In this document: positions 41,874 to 50,608 of the stretch, one piece after another | Layout: each line of letters starts with the position of its first letter | How positions within the stretch are numbered: the first letter of the stretch is position 1 | Origin: Brevundimonas poindexterae | GTDB taxonomy: Bacteria; Pseudomonadota; Alphaproteobacteria; Caulobacterales; Caulobacteraceae | DNA length: 64,000 bases | Direction: 5' to 3' | NCBI RefSeq assembly: GCF_020524625.1 | Contig: NZ_JAIVLL010000005.1 | Span: 1-64,000 of the forward strand | Notes under the pieces: generated by a model | Told to the model about the DNA's origin: nothing | Databases searched by the model: none | Seen by the model: only the letters and a program-made list of their open reading frames with translations | Made by a program: the position numbers and the translations under genes

Positions 41874-44597
41874 GTGAGCGCAGCCGCGCCGTGGAGCGTG
41901 AAGGGGATAGACCCCAAGGCCCGCGAAGTCGCCAAGGACCTTGCCCGTCGCTCGGGCATGACCCTGGGCGAGTGGCTGAACTCCATGATCATGGAAGGCG
42001 ACGACGAGGACGGTATCGTCCCGCTGCAACGTCGCGCCCACGCTGCAGACATCTACGAACGCCGCAGCCGCAGCCGTCGTCTGGACGATGCCTATGGTCT
42101 GGACGGGGGTGACCCGGTCCAGCGCCTGTCGGCCACGGTCGAGATGATGGCCGAACGGCTGGAGGCAGCCGAGCGTCGCTCGACCCTCGCCATTCAGGGG
42201 GTCGATCAGGCCGTCGCCGGTCTGGTCCGGAGGCTGGACGCGCAGGACGGACGCGACGGCGGGCTGAACCGGCGCATCGACGACATCGCCGAGGAGCTGC
42301 GCGAAGGCCACCGTCGCCTGCGCCGCTTCGAACAGGAAACCGGCCCGACCACGGCCGAAGGGTTTGCCAAGACCGAAACCGCCATCGGCGCCCTGTCCAG
42401 CCGCCTGTACGACATCGAGGAACGCCAGCGTCTGGGCACGCACGAGCTGCGCCAGCGGCTGGATGCCGTCGAGAAGACCGCCGAGGCCAATCGCGGTGTC
42501 GAGATTCTGGAGCACGTCGGGCGGCGTCTGGACGACGCCCAGGCGCGGACCAGCGAAGCCCTGCGCGGGCTGGAGCGGGCCTTCTCGGAGCTGGATCGCC
42601 GGATGGGCCTGTCCGAGGCGCGGGCCGAGGCGCGCGGTCGCGGACCGGATCCCGCAGAGCGCTACGAAGGCAAGCTGGAGAAGCTGGCCGAGGCCCTGAC
42701 CCGTCAGGTGGAAGCCAGCCGGTCGGAGATGTTGCACCGGCTGGATACGGCCCAGTCGGAAAACCGCATGGAGCGGGTCGAGCGCGCGGTGGCGGCGCTG
42801 GGCGACCAGCTGCGTCAGGCCGAGCGGGGATCGGCCCAGGCGGTCGAGGCCATGGGCCGCGAGGTGCTGCGCATCGCCCAGAACCTGAACGGTCGCGTCC
42901 AGAAGATCGAGGTCGACGGTCCCGCGCGCATGGATCGTCTGGAGCGCGATCTGGAGATCAAGACCCAGGGCATGGAGCGCCGTCTGGTCGCCAGCGAGGA
43001 TCGCAATGCCCTGGCGCTCGAAAAGCTGGGCAATGAGATCGGCCGCATCTCGGATCGTCTGAGCGAGCGGATCGCCGAGTCCGAGCGCCGGTCCAGCCAG
43101 GCGCTGGACGAGATCGGCCAGAAGCTGAACGACAGTTCCTCGCGCATCGAGCAACGCTATGACCGCGCCTCGGGCGAGCTGGCCGAGCGGATGCGCCAGA
43201 GCGAGGAGCGCACCGCCCGCCTGCTGGCCGAGGCCCGCGAGAGCATGGCGCGTCGCACCGAGCCCGAGCCGGCCCGTCCGGAACCGGTCGCCGAGCCAGA
43301 ACCCCAACCCGAAGCCAAGCCGCAGCCGTCCGACTGGCGCGCGGGCGCCTTTGGCGTCGCCGCCCTGGCCGATGACCCCATCTGGTCGAGCGACCCGATG
43401 GACGGCCCGGCCGACCCCTTCCCGACCGGCGGCGTGGCTGCGGCCAGCGAGGCCCCTGCGCTTGTCGCGACGCCCGAGCCCGAGGTCGAGCCCGAACCCC
43501 ACACGCCCGCCTTCGCCGCCCCCCGCGCGACATCGGCCCCGTTCGGCAGCCCGGCGGCGGCCAATCCGGCCCCGACCCTGACCGCGCCGGCGGACTTTGG
43601 CGGGGCCGATGTGTCGGACGCCCTGGCGGCCACGGCGCCGGACGATGACGAGTTCTCGGCCGAGACCGAATTCGTGAACCCGCGGGCCCTGCGGGCCGCC
43701 GCCGCCGCCGGACGCGCGTCCAGCAGCACCCGGGGGGCCGTCGAGGCTGCCCGCGCGGCCATGGCCACACCCGAACCGGAAGCCCCCCGCTCGGCCTTCG
43801 GCCTGAAGAAGGGCGGCAAGTCCCGTCTGCAGGAACGGATGGACCGTCAGGCCAGCCGTGAAGGCTCGACGATGAAGAAGGCGCTGGGCGCCTCGGCCGT
43901 CGCGGTGACCCTGATGGGCGGCCTCTATGCCTTCACCGAACTGACCGGTCAGGCCCTGCCGTGGCAGTCGTCCGAGCCGGGCAATCCGGTCGAGACCACG
44001 CCGCTGGTGGCGTTGGCGACGCCCGTCGCCCCGCTGTCGGCCGAAACGGTGGCGCAGGCGACGGACCTGTACGAACAGGCCCTGACCGCCATCGAGGAAG
44101 ACAAGCCCGAAGGGCTGGACCTGCTGACGCAATCGGCCGAGCTGGGCTATGGACCGGCGCAGCTGATGCTGGCAGGCCTGTATGAAACAGGCGATGCGGG
44201 CGCCCCCGTCGACATGGGCGAAAGCCTGACCTGGACGCGGCGCTCGGCCGAGGGCGGCTATCCGCGCGGCATGTTCGCCTATGGGATGCGCCTGTTTGAG
44301 GGCGCTGACGGCACCCCCGACCGCCCGACCGGTCTGGACTGGATCGAGCGCGCAGCGCGGGCCGGTCTGATCGATGCCCAGTTCAACGCCGCCGTCATCC
44401 ACGAGCGCGGCGAAGGCGGCATGCCGGTTGATCCGGTGCTGGCCTATGCCTGGTACCGGGTGGCGGCGCGCTCGGGCGATGAACCGGCGACGGCCTCGGT
44501 CAACCGTCTGGGCGCCCGGCTGACCCCCGAGCAGCGCGAGGCCGCCGAGGCCCGCGCCCGTCAGATCCTGCCCGGTACCGGCGCCGACGCTGGCTGA
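41874..44597 (+). CDS. podJ: PodJ-like polar localization factor
   Basis: 907 residues. The N-terminus SAAAPWSVKGIDPKAREVAK, DLARRSGMTLGEWLNSMIM matches the start of Caulobacter PodJ, a polar organiser required for pili, holdfast and chemotaxis placement. A long heptad-rich coiled-coil region (about 80-460) is followed by a Pro/Ala-rich disordered segment (about 460-640), a single membrane helix (about 668-690, ALGASAVAVTLMGGLYAF), and a periplasmic region with Sel1-like TPR repeats (AELGYGPAQLMLAGLYETGD, AEGGYPRGMFAYGMRLFEG). Start GTG 41874. Presence of a pilus locus in the same window fits the role. Confidence 0.88.
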   Translation: MSAAAPWSVKGIDPKAREVAKDLARRSGMTLGEWLNSMIMEGDDEDGIVPLQRRAHAADIYERRSRSRRLDDAYGLDGGDPVQRLSATVEMMAERLEAAERRSTLAIQGVDQAVAGLVRRLDAQDGRDGGLNRRIDDIAEELREGHRRLRRFEQETGPTTAEGFAKTETAIGALSSRLYDIEERQRLGTHELRQRLDAVEKTAEANRGVEILEHVGRRLDDAQARTSEALRGLERAFSELDRRMGLSEARAEARGRGPDPAERYEGKLEKLAEALTRQVEASRSEMLHRLDTAQSENRMERVERAVAALGDQLRQAERGSAQAVEAMGREVLRIAQNLNGRVQKIEVDGPARMDRLERDLEIKTQGMERRLVASEDRNALALEKLGNEIGRISDRLSERIAESERRSSQALDEIGQKLNDSSSRIEQRYDRASGELAERMRQSEERTARLLAEARESMARRTEPEPARPEPVAEPEPQPEAKPQPSDWRAGAFGVAALADDPIWSSDPMDGPADPFPTGGVAAASEAPALVATPEPEVEPEPHTPAFAAPRATSAPFGSPAAANPAPTLTAPADFGGADVSDALAATAPDDDEFSAETEFVNPRALRAAAAAGRASSSTRGAVEAARAAMATPEPEAPRSAFGLKKGGKSRLQERMDRQASREGSTMKKALGASAVAVTLMGGLYAFTELTGQALPWQSSEPGNPVETTPLVALATPVAPLSAETVAQATDLYEQALTAIEEDKPEGLDLLTQSAELGYGPAQLMLAGLYETGDAGAPVDMGESLTWTRRSAEGGYPRGMFAYGMRLFEGADGTPDRPTGLDWIERAARAGLIDAQFNAAVIHERGEGGMPVDPVLAYAWYRVAARSGDEPATASVNRLGARLTPEQREAAEARARQILPGTGADAG

Positions 44598-44731
44598 TCC
44601 GAAGGCTGCGGGCGGTTCGTTACCGTCTGTCACCTTCGCGCACTGGCCATGGCGGATAAGCGGGTCTAAGCCCTTGGACCTGCGGCATACGTGCCGATTC
44701 CGGGTCCCGCTTCCAGCCGAAGGTCCGCCCT

Positions 44732-45658
44732 TTGGATATCTATCTGCCGATCGCCGAGGTTTCGGTGAACTGGCCTGTTCTGGTTTTGCTGGGCGGGCTG
44801 GTCGGCTTTGTGTCCGGCCTGTTCGGAATCGGCGGCGGATTCCTGATGGCACCGATCCTTGTGGTGCTGGGTATCCCGCCGACCGTGGCGGTCGCCAGCC
44901 AGGCCAGCCACGTCGTGGCCTCCTCGACCTCGGGCGTCATCAGCTATTCCTCGCGCGGGGCGGTCGACTTCCGCATGGGCGGCATCATGGCGGGCGGTGG
45001 CATCCTGGGCGCCCTGGTGGGGGTGGAGCTGTTCCGCTGGCTGCGGCTGCTGGGCCAGGCCGATCTGGTGGTGGCGCTGGCCTATCTGATCTTCCTCGGC
45101 GTGATCGGCACCCTGATGCTGAAGGAAAGTCTGGAGCAGATCCTGCGCCGTCGCAGGGGCACGCCTGCCCCGCGCAAGCAGCGCCGCCGCCCGATGTGGC
45201 TGTACGGCCTGCCCTGGCGGATGAAGTTTCCCAAGTCGGGCCTCTATATCTCGGCCATTCCGCCGCTGGCGCTGGGGGCCGGGGTCGGCATTCTGTCGGC
45301 CATCATGGGGGTGGGCGGCGGCTTCATCCTGCTGCCCGTCATGCTCTATGTGCTGCGCATGCGGGCCTCGGTCGTGGTCGGCACCAGCCTGTTCCAGATC
45401 ATCATCACGACGGCCATGACGACCGTGCTGCAGGCCGGCCGCAACCAGACGGTCGACATCGTACTGTCCTCGCTGCTGCTGTTCGGCGGGGTGATCGGGG
45501 CCCAGTTCGGGGCGCGCCTGTCGGGCCGGTTCCGGGCCGAGGAGCTGCGCGCCATGCTGGGCGTGATCGTGCTGGGCGTCGGCATCTATATGGGGCTGGA
45601 GCTGTTCGTACGGCCCAGCGACCTGTTCGCCATTGCGCCGGGGGTGCCCGAGGGATGA
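44732..45658 (+). CDS. TauE/SafE-family anion exporter
   Basis: 308 residues with eight or so membrane helices. GLVGFVSGLFGIGGGFLMAP and, in the second half, GVGILSAIMGVGGGFILLP are the two copies of the TauE/SafE repeat with the GxGGG motif. The family exports sulfite or organosulfur anions in some bacteria; the substrate here is unknown. The start is read as TTG 44732 (MDIYLPIAEVSVN), matching the usual N-terminus; no ATG precedes the first helix. Its stop overlaps the next gene's ATG. Confidence 0.85.
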   Translation: MDIYLPIAEVSVNWPVLVLLGGLVGFVSGLFGIGGGFLMAPILVVLGIPPTVAVASQASHVVASSTSGVISYSSRGAVDFRMGGIMAGGGILGALVGVELFRWLRLLGQADLVVALAYLIFLGVIGTLMLKESLEQILRRRRGTPAPRKQRRRPMWLYGLPWRMKFPKSGLYISAIPPLALGAGVGILSAIMGVGGGFILLPVMLYVLRMRASVVVGTSLFQIIITTAMTTVLQAGRNQTVDIVLSSLLLFGGVIGAQFGARLSGRFRAEELRAMLGVIVLGVGIYMGLELFVRPSDLFAIAPGVPEG

Positions 45659-46482
45659 TGCAGGACCTGCCCCCGCCGCCGCCCGCCCTCGTGGCCGAGG
45701 CGCCCGCCCCGGTGCTGGCACGCGATCCTTCAGTCGCGACCGGCCGGATCCTTCGCGTTTCCGCGGCCCTGACCGATACGGAGGTGCAGGTCGACTCGGG
45801 CTTCACCGGGGCCTCGATCGTCCTCTATGGCGCCGTGTTCAATCCGACCGACACCCCGGCCGATGTGGTCGTGGTGGTGCGCGGACCGGACGCGCCGGTG
45901 CGACTGGTGCGCAAGTCGCAGACGGCAGGGGTGTGGCTGAACAGCCGGCCCGTGCTGTTCGAGGGGGCGCCGGGCTTCTACATGACGTCCTCGACGCGGC
46001 CGCTCAGCGACATCGCCAATTTCGGCCAGCTGCGCCGGCTGGGTGTGGGGCTGGATCACCTGCGCATCGCCGCACCGGAAGAACGCAGCACGGTGACGCG
46101 CTATGGCGTGCGTGACGTGGTCGTCAGCCGTCTGGGCGAGGACTATCTGGACTGGCGAAGGGCCGTGATCCGGCTGCGCGAAAAGGAAGGCCTGTACGCC
46201 GCCGATCCGCAGGGCGTGCGCTTCGTCGACAACGGTCTGTTCCGGGCCGAGGTGGTCCTGCCGACCAGCGCCCCGACCGGCACCTACCAGGCCGAGGTCT
46301 GGCTGTTCCAGGACGGCGAACCCGTCTCGAGCGCCGAGCTGGAACTGACCGTCGAGAAGGTCGGCATTGAACGGGGCATCTATGAATTCGCCCAGACCCG
46401 GCCGTGGACCTACGGCATCCTGTGCGTGATCCTGGCCGCCTTCACCGGCTGGACGGCGTCACGGGTGTTCAGGCGGAACTAG
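45655..46482 (+). CDS. TIGR02186-family membrane protein
   Basis: 275 residues. A short N-terminal Pro-rich stretch leads into a beta-rich domain (LTDTEVQVDSGFTGASIVLYG, VVVVVRGPDAPVRLVRKSQT, GVWLNSRPVLFEGAPGFYMT), and one C-terminal helix (TYGILCVILAAFTGWTASRVF) anchors it in the membrane. This family is found beside TauE/SafE exporters; the coupling (4-nt ATGA overlap) here agrees. It may be an accessory for export. ATG 45655 and ATG 45658 are both possible. Confidence 0.85.
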   Translation: MMQDLPPPPPALVAEAPAPVLARDPSVATGRILRVSAALTDTEVQVDSGFTGASIVLYGAVFNPTDTPADVVVVVRGPDAPVRLVRKSQTAGVWLNSRPVLFEGAPGFYMTSSTRPLSDIANFGQLRRLGVGLDHLRIAAPEERSTVTRYGVRDVVVSRLGEDYLDWRRAVIRLREKEGLYAADPQGVRFVDNGLFRAEVVLPTSAPTGTYQAEVWLFQDGEPVSSAELELTVEKVGIERGIYEFAQTRPWTYGILCVILAAFTGWTASRVFRRN

Positions 46483-46485
46483 ACC

Positions 46486-47034
46486 CTATCGCCGGAACGA
46501 CTTGGCGATATCGACAGGCGTGCCCGGCAAGGCGCGGCCGTGAGGGGAGGCCCCGCCGCAGCCTATGGCTTGAGCTTCGGCACTGGGGGAGTCCGGGTAA
46601 ATCGTTCGCCATTCATCGCCCGGCTCATACCTGCCTAGGAACGAGCCATCGGGCCCAAACGCGACAATGGTCGTTGTTAGCGTCGTGCCGTCTGCGCAGT
46701 TGATCTGAGATCGCACAGCCATGTGCGATAGGCCGTCCTCCACATCCTTGTAAGACCAGATGGCCGTTACCCAAATGATGTCGTCATTATTCCTGTGTGG
46801 ACGGAATGCGCCATTGGCAAGGTACATAACCATGGCTTCGTCCTCGTGCAGCAGGGTGTAGGGGCCGTCGACAATCACCACCCGCCGGTCCGGGGCATCG
46901 TTTGGGATGACAACCGGCGGGGGGGTAAAACGCAGGCGCGGCTGCGGAGCGGGCGTTTCCTGAGCGATAGCCATGCTGGTGCAGCCGAGGCAGGTGGCGC
47001 TCGCTATAAGGCCGGAAATAAGTGGATGGGCCAC
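46486..47034 (-). CDS. exported protein, paralogue of the next gene
   Basis: About 182 residues from GTG 47034: HPLISGLIASATCLGCTSMA looks like a signal or lipobox segment (LGC). The mature part shares order and many residues with the protein encoded at 47187-47669: GPYTLLHEDEAMVMYLANGA, GLSHMAVRSQINCADGT, and the terminal GCGGASPHGRALPGTP, DIAKSFRR. No known domain is recognised. The ATG-only start would lie inside the signal sequence, so GTG is preferred, with low certainty. It looks less GC-rich than its neighbours. Confidence 0.6.
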   Translation of the reverse strand: MAHPLISGLIASATCLGCTSMAIAQETPAPQPRLRFTPPPVVIPNDAPDRRVVIVDGPYTLLHEDEAMVMYLANGAFRPHRNNDDIIWVTAIWSYKDVEDGLSHMAVRSQINCADGTTLTTTIVAFGPDGSFLGRYEPGDEWRTIYPDSPSAEAQAIGCGGASPHGRALPGTPVDIAKSFRR

Positions 47035-47186
47035 GGCGGAAATCCCCTGCAAGCGTCCGCCCAATGCTAGGGCACGTGCGCGGTCGAGTTCAACTCGAGA
47101 TACCCGGCGCCTCGGCCAGAGGCTCCGCTCGGTCACTACGACCCTCAAGCAGCGGGCTGTCTGACGGTAGCCTTTAGACCGTTCGC

Positions 47187-47669
47187 CTACCGCCGGAAGG
47201 CGTTGGCGATGGCGGTGGGGTCGTTGCCCAGCACGCGGCCGCGCGGCGCGGCGCCATTGCAGGCGATGTCGCGGATCTCGCCGGCCGGCGAGGTCGGGTC
47301 GACGGGGCCCCATTCCTCCTGGCCCGGGGTGTTTCCGGCGACCGTGCCGTCGGCATAGAAGCCGGTGCCATAGGTGATGCGCGTGGTGTTGTTGGCGCAG
47401 TTGACCTCGGTGGCCATGGCCATGTGCGAGATATTGCCGGTCGTGGCCATCCGCTCGGCGGTGATGGCGATCAGCGAGGTCGCATAGGCGATGTCGCCGG
47501 ACCGGCGGAACGAGCCGTTGGCCAGGAACAGCAGGCTCTCATTGTTTTCGCTCAGCACGGTGTAGGGCCCGCCGAGGGGCGGCGTCTCCTGGGCCTGGGC
47601 CTGGGCCGGGACGGCGGCGGCGAGGCAGGTGCCGAGGGCGATCAGGCTGAGGCAGGCAGAACGGCGCAT
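47187..47669 (-). CDS. exported protein of unknown function, tandem paralogue
   Basis: 160 residues. Signal peptide MRRSACLSLIALGTCLAAAV, then cleavage near AQAQAQ. The mature part parallels the 46486-47034 protein: GPYTVLSENNESLLFLANGS, ISHMAMATEVNCANNTTR, and a C-terminus DIACNGAAPRGRVLGNDP, ANAFRR. Two Cys are shared between the paralogues (in xNCAxxTT and IxCxGA), so a conserved disulfide is possible. A GGAGAGCC ribosome-binding site precedes ATG 47669. Function is unknown. Confidence 0.65.
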   Translation of the reverse strand: MRRSACLSLIALGTCLAAAVPAQAQAQETPPLGGPYTVLSENNESLLFLANGSFRRSGDIAYATSLIAITAERMATTGNISHMAMATEVNCANNTTRITYGTGFYADGTVAGNTPGQEEWGPVDPTSPAGEIRDIACNGAAPRGRVLGNDPTAIANAFRR

Positions 47670-47767
47670 GAAAGGCTCTCCGGATAAGCGGTCCGGGAAG
47701 GCTAGCCAGACCGGGGGGCGCGGGCCAGACCCGCACCGGCAGCGGTCAGGTTCCGTCAGTCCCGTCT

Positions 47768-48874
47768 TCAGGTCGCGGCAAACTCGCTGAGCGCGTCCAT
47801 GACCGCGCGGTTCTGGTCATCGGTGCCGATGGTGATGCGGAGCGCCTCGGGCAGGCCATAGCCGCCGACGGGGCGGACGATGATGCCCTTCGTGTTCAGA
47901 TAGGCATTGGCGGCACTGCACTGGTCCACATCCTTGAAGCGGACAAGGACGAAATTACCGGCGCTGGGCAGGACCTCGAAGCCAAAGCCGCGAATGGCCT
48001 GGGTCAGGCGCGGACGCCAGGTATGGATCAGTTCGCGCGAGGCCTGCTGGTGGGCCTCATCGCCCAGGGCTGCGACGGCCGCCTCGATCCCTGCAACCGA
48101 GACATTGAAGGGCAGGCGGATGCGGTCGACCGCCTCGGCCACCTTCAGCGGCGCATAGCCGTAGCCGATGCGCAGGCCGCCGAGGCCGTGAATCTTGGAG
48201 AAGGTGCGGGTGACGACGATGTTCTCGCTGTCGCGGGCCAGGTCGAAACTGGTCTGCCAGTCGGACTCGGTGACGTATTCGGCATAGGCCTCGTCCACGA
48301 CCAGAATGACGTCCGAGGGCAGGCCCGCGTGCAGCTGGCGGATTTCCTCGGCGGTGTTGTAGCTGCCGGTCGGGTTGGACGGGCTGGAGACATAGACGAT
48401 GCGGGTGCGCTCATCGACCTGGGCCAGCAGGGCCTCGGGCGTGGCCTTGAAGTCGGGCTCGGGCGCCAGCTTGACCTCGGCCTGGTTCGCCTTTGCCGAG
48501 ATCCGGTAGGCGAGGAAGCCGTACTGGCCCGAGACGATGTTGTCGCCGGGCGTCAGATAGGTCTGGTTCAGAAGCGCGAAGACCTCGTCCGAACCATTGC
48601 CGAAGATCAGCCGCTCGGGCTCAAGACCCATCTTGTCGGCCACGGCCGAACGCAGTTTAGCCGCCCGGCCGTCGGGATAGATGTGGATGCCGCTGACCGC
48701 ATTGACATAGGCCTCGCGCGCCTTCTCTCCGGCCCCCAGCATATTCTCGTTGGACGACAGCTTCATCGGCTCGGCCACGCCGTCGATCTTCGATTTGCCG
48801 CCGACATAGGGGGCGATGTCCAGAATGCCGGGCTTGGGCGCGGGCGTCCGGGCGGGGTCCTGGGCGTCGGTCAT
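47768..48874 (-). CDS. hisC: histidinol-phosphate aminotransferase
   Basis: 368 residues, PLP-dependent class I/II aminotransferase of histidine synthesis (HisC may also transaminate aromatic keto acids). KLSSNENMLGAG and RLIFGNGSDEVFALL open the fold; SPSNPTGSYNTAEEIRQL and VVDEAYAEYV contain the Asn and Asp that hold PLP; TRTFSKIHGLGGLRIGY carries the PLP-Lys. Family length is normal. It is last gene of a minus-strand operon from the DinG-like helicase, 22 nt after the preceding gene. Paralogous hisC copies exist in many Caulobacterales. Confidence 0.93.
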   Translation of the reverse strand: MTDAQDPARTPAPKPGILDIAPYVGGKSKIDGVAEPMKLSSNENMLGAGEKAREAYVNAVSGIHIYPDGRAAKLRSAVADKMGLEPERLIFGNGSDEVFALLNQTYLTPGDNIVSGQYGFLAYRISAKANQAEVKLAPEPDFKATPEALLAQVDERTRIVYVSSPSNPTGSYNTAEEIRQLHAGLPSDVILVVDEAYAEYVTESDWQTSFDLARDSENIVVTRTFSKIHGLGGLRIGYGYAPLKVAEAVDRIRLPFNVSVAGIEAAVAALGDEAHQQASRELIHTWRPRLTQAIRGFGFEVLPSAGNFVLVRFKDVDQCSAANAYLNTKGIIVRPVGGYGLPEALRITIGTDDQNRAVMDALSEFAAT

Positions 48875-48896
48875 GAAGTCCTCGCGGAAGGGAATC

Positions 48897-49544
48897 TCAA
48901 AAGAGGGGGGCGGCGCCGATCACGCCAGTCAGGGTGCCGGGCAGGCCAGCCAGCCGCCCGTCGTCGGCCTGCACATAGCCCGCGATCATCATCAGCTTCA
49001 AGCCGCCGGTCGCGATGAGGGGCGCCGCGGCCAGACCGTTGAGGCCGAGCGCCTCGACCAGACGCGGGGCAGGCAGGGCGGAATCGGTGACCCAGAAGGT
49101 GCGGTCGTCGCCGGTCGGCTCGGGCTGACCTCGCGCGATCATCAGCGACTGGGGCATGAGGGCCGAACTGTCGGGCAGGGCGCCGACGACGCGGACATCG
49201 GGCATGACCAGCAGCCGACCCCACCAGGCCGTGACCCCGGACAGGTCCATCAGCACCCGGGCTCCGGCGGCGGCCTGCTTCAGCCCGTCCTCGGCCTTGT
49301 CCAGCCTCTGGAAGCCGAGGCCGAACCGGTCGGCGGCCAGCAGGGCCGAGAGCCCGCCATGGACATGCAGCGGACCGCGCGCCTCACCCTCCAGCCGCCC
49401 GAGCACGGCGTGCAGGGCGGCGCGTCGGGTCGGGGGCAGGGCCGCGAAGGTGCGACGCAGGTCGGCCAGTGTCTCGCCGTCGCGGGACAGCGGCGCCTGT
49501 TCGGTCAGGGCCTCGATCAGACGGGTGAGGGAGGCCGGCTCCAT
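48897..49544 (-). CDS. uncharacterised protein in the DUF2125-hisC operon
   Basis: 215 residues from ATG 49544 (MEPASLTRLIEALTEQAPLS). An all-soluble protein: a helical first third (LADLRRTFAALPPTRRAALH), then a mixed region with HVHGGLSALLAADRFGLGF and GARVLMDLSGVTAWWGRLLV. I could not identify a domain. It is flanked by overlaps: one base shared with the upstream DUF2125 gene (TGATG), and hisC 22 nt downstream. A much longer open frame (to 50186) runs antisense-like through DUF2125 and is rejected in favour of this start. Confidence 0.6.
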   Translation of the reverse strand: MEPASLTRLIEALTEQAPLSRDGETLADLRRTFAALPPTRRAALHAVLGRLEGEARGPLHVHGGLSALLAADRFGLGFQRLDKAEDGLKQAAAGARVLMDLSGVTAWWGRLLVMPDVRVVGALPDSSALMPQSLMIARGQPEPTGDDRTFWVTDSALPAPRLVEALGLNGLAAAPLIATGGLKLMMIAGYVQADDGRLAGLPGTLTGVIGAAPLF

Positions 49545-50608
49545 CAGAACAGGCGCGGCGCGGGCGCCAGGGTGAAGGGGCCCAGCCAGGTGCGGCCGTC
49601 GCGGAATTCCAGCACCAGCGAGACCGGCGCGCGCTCGGCCACGGCGGCGGCTCCGGCTGCGGCGGTGGCCTGGGCCCGGTCGACCATACTGTCTTCGGTG
49701 GTCGCGAGACCGGCAAGTGCGGGCGCCGCGCGCTCGGCCCGGACGCTCAGGCTGCCGGTCAGGCGTCCGTTCTCGTCCGCAGACAGGGGGCCGCCGGTCA
49801 GCAGGGCGCGGCTGTCGCCCGACTGCATCTCGACCCGCACATTGGAGAAGCGCCCGCCCGCCTCGGTCCAGGCGTCGAACACCCCGCCCCGGTCCATGCC
49901 GGTCAGGGCACCGGCGCGTTCCAGGGTGACCTCGGTGCGCACGCTCAGTCGGCCCTGACCGGTCAGGCGGTCGACGGGACCGTCCCGGCGACCGCGCCCG
50001 TCGACCATTTCGAACAGCACGTCGAGGTCGTCGGCGGCGGGCTGAGGCGCTGCGGCATCTGCAGGTCTGCGGCTGGCAGGGCGGGCTTCCAGCGACAGGC
50101 GTTCGGCGGCGGAAATGGGGAAGGGCTCGGCACCCTTTTCGGCCAGGAAGGTCGGCTTGATCAGTTCGACCGCCATCTGCGGCCATGTCTCGGAGATGTC
50201 GCGCGCGCTCATGCGGATGGCGTCGGCGCGAACGAAGACGCGGCCCTTGTCGCCGCGCAGCACGGTCAGGCCGTCGGTCGCAATCACCACCCAGTGGAGC
50301 GGGGCATAGGCATTGGCCTCGGCGATCAGCTCGGGCGCGCGGGCGCCATGGCCCGAGGGGGCGACCACTGTGACGTCCCGGATGTCCAGTCGGGCGCGGA
50401 AGGGCCAGCCGCTGATGCCGATCTTGCCGTGACGCACGTCCCAGCCGGATTCACGCAACATCTCGGCGCGGGCCAGTACCTCACGCTCGATGCGCTGGGT
50501 CAGCACGAACCACCAGCCGGTCCAGGCGACCAGCAGGCCCAGCGCGATGAGCAGCGGCAGATAGAGACCCAGTCGGCTGTGCGACCGGGCAGGGGTGTCG
50601 GCGGTCAT
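49544..50608 (-). CDS. DUF2125 family membrane-anchored protein
   Basis: 354 residues: one N-terminal helix (LGLYLPLLIALGLLVAWTGW) followed by a long periplasmic beta-rich domain (GWDVRHGKIGISGWPFRARL, then AYAPLHWVVIATDGLTVLRG) and a Pro/Ala-rich insert near residues 175-200, as in DUF2125 proteins. These are AsmA/DUF748-like in appearance; the function is unknown. The start overlaps the stop of the DinG-like helicase (ATGA), and the stop overlaps the next gene, so it is in the middle of the operon that ends with hisC. Confidence 0.8.
   Translation of the reverse strand: MTADTPARSHSRLGLYLPLLIALGLLVAWTGWWFVLTQRIEREVLARAEMLRESGWDVRHGKIGISGWPFRARLDIRDVTVVAPSGHGARAPELIAEANAYAPLHWVVIATDGLTVLRGDKGRVFVRADAIRMSARDISETWPQMAVELIKPTFLAEKGAEPFPISAAERLSLEARPASRRPADAAAPQPAADDLDVLFEMVDGRGRRDGPVDRLTGQGRLSVRTEVTLERAGALTGMDRGGVFDAWTEAGGRFSNVRVEMQSGDSRALLTGGPLSADENGRLTGSLSVRAERAAPALAGLATTEDSMVDRAQATAAAGAAAVAERAPVSLVLEFRDGRTWLGPFTLAPAPRLF

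Noticed and set aside
41871..44852. 993-codon open frame on the minus strand
   Set aside because: It is the antisense shadow of the podJ-like gene. The translation is Gly/Arg/Leu-rich with no domain, while the plus-strand protein has a clear PodJ N-terminus, membrane helix and Sel1 repeats.
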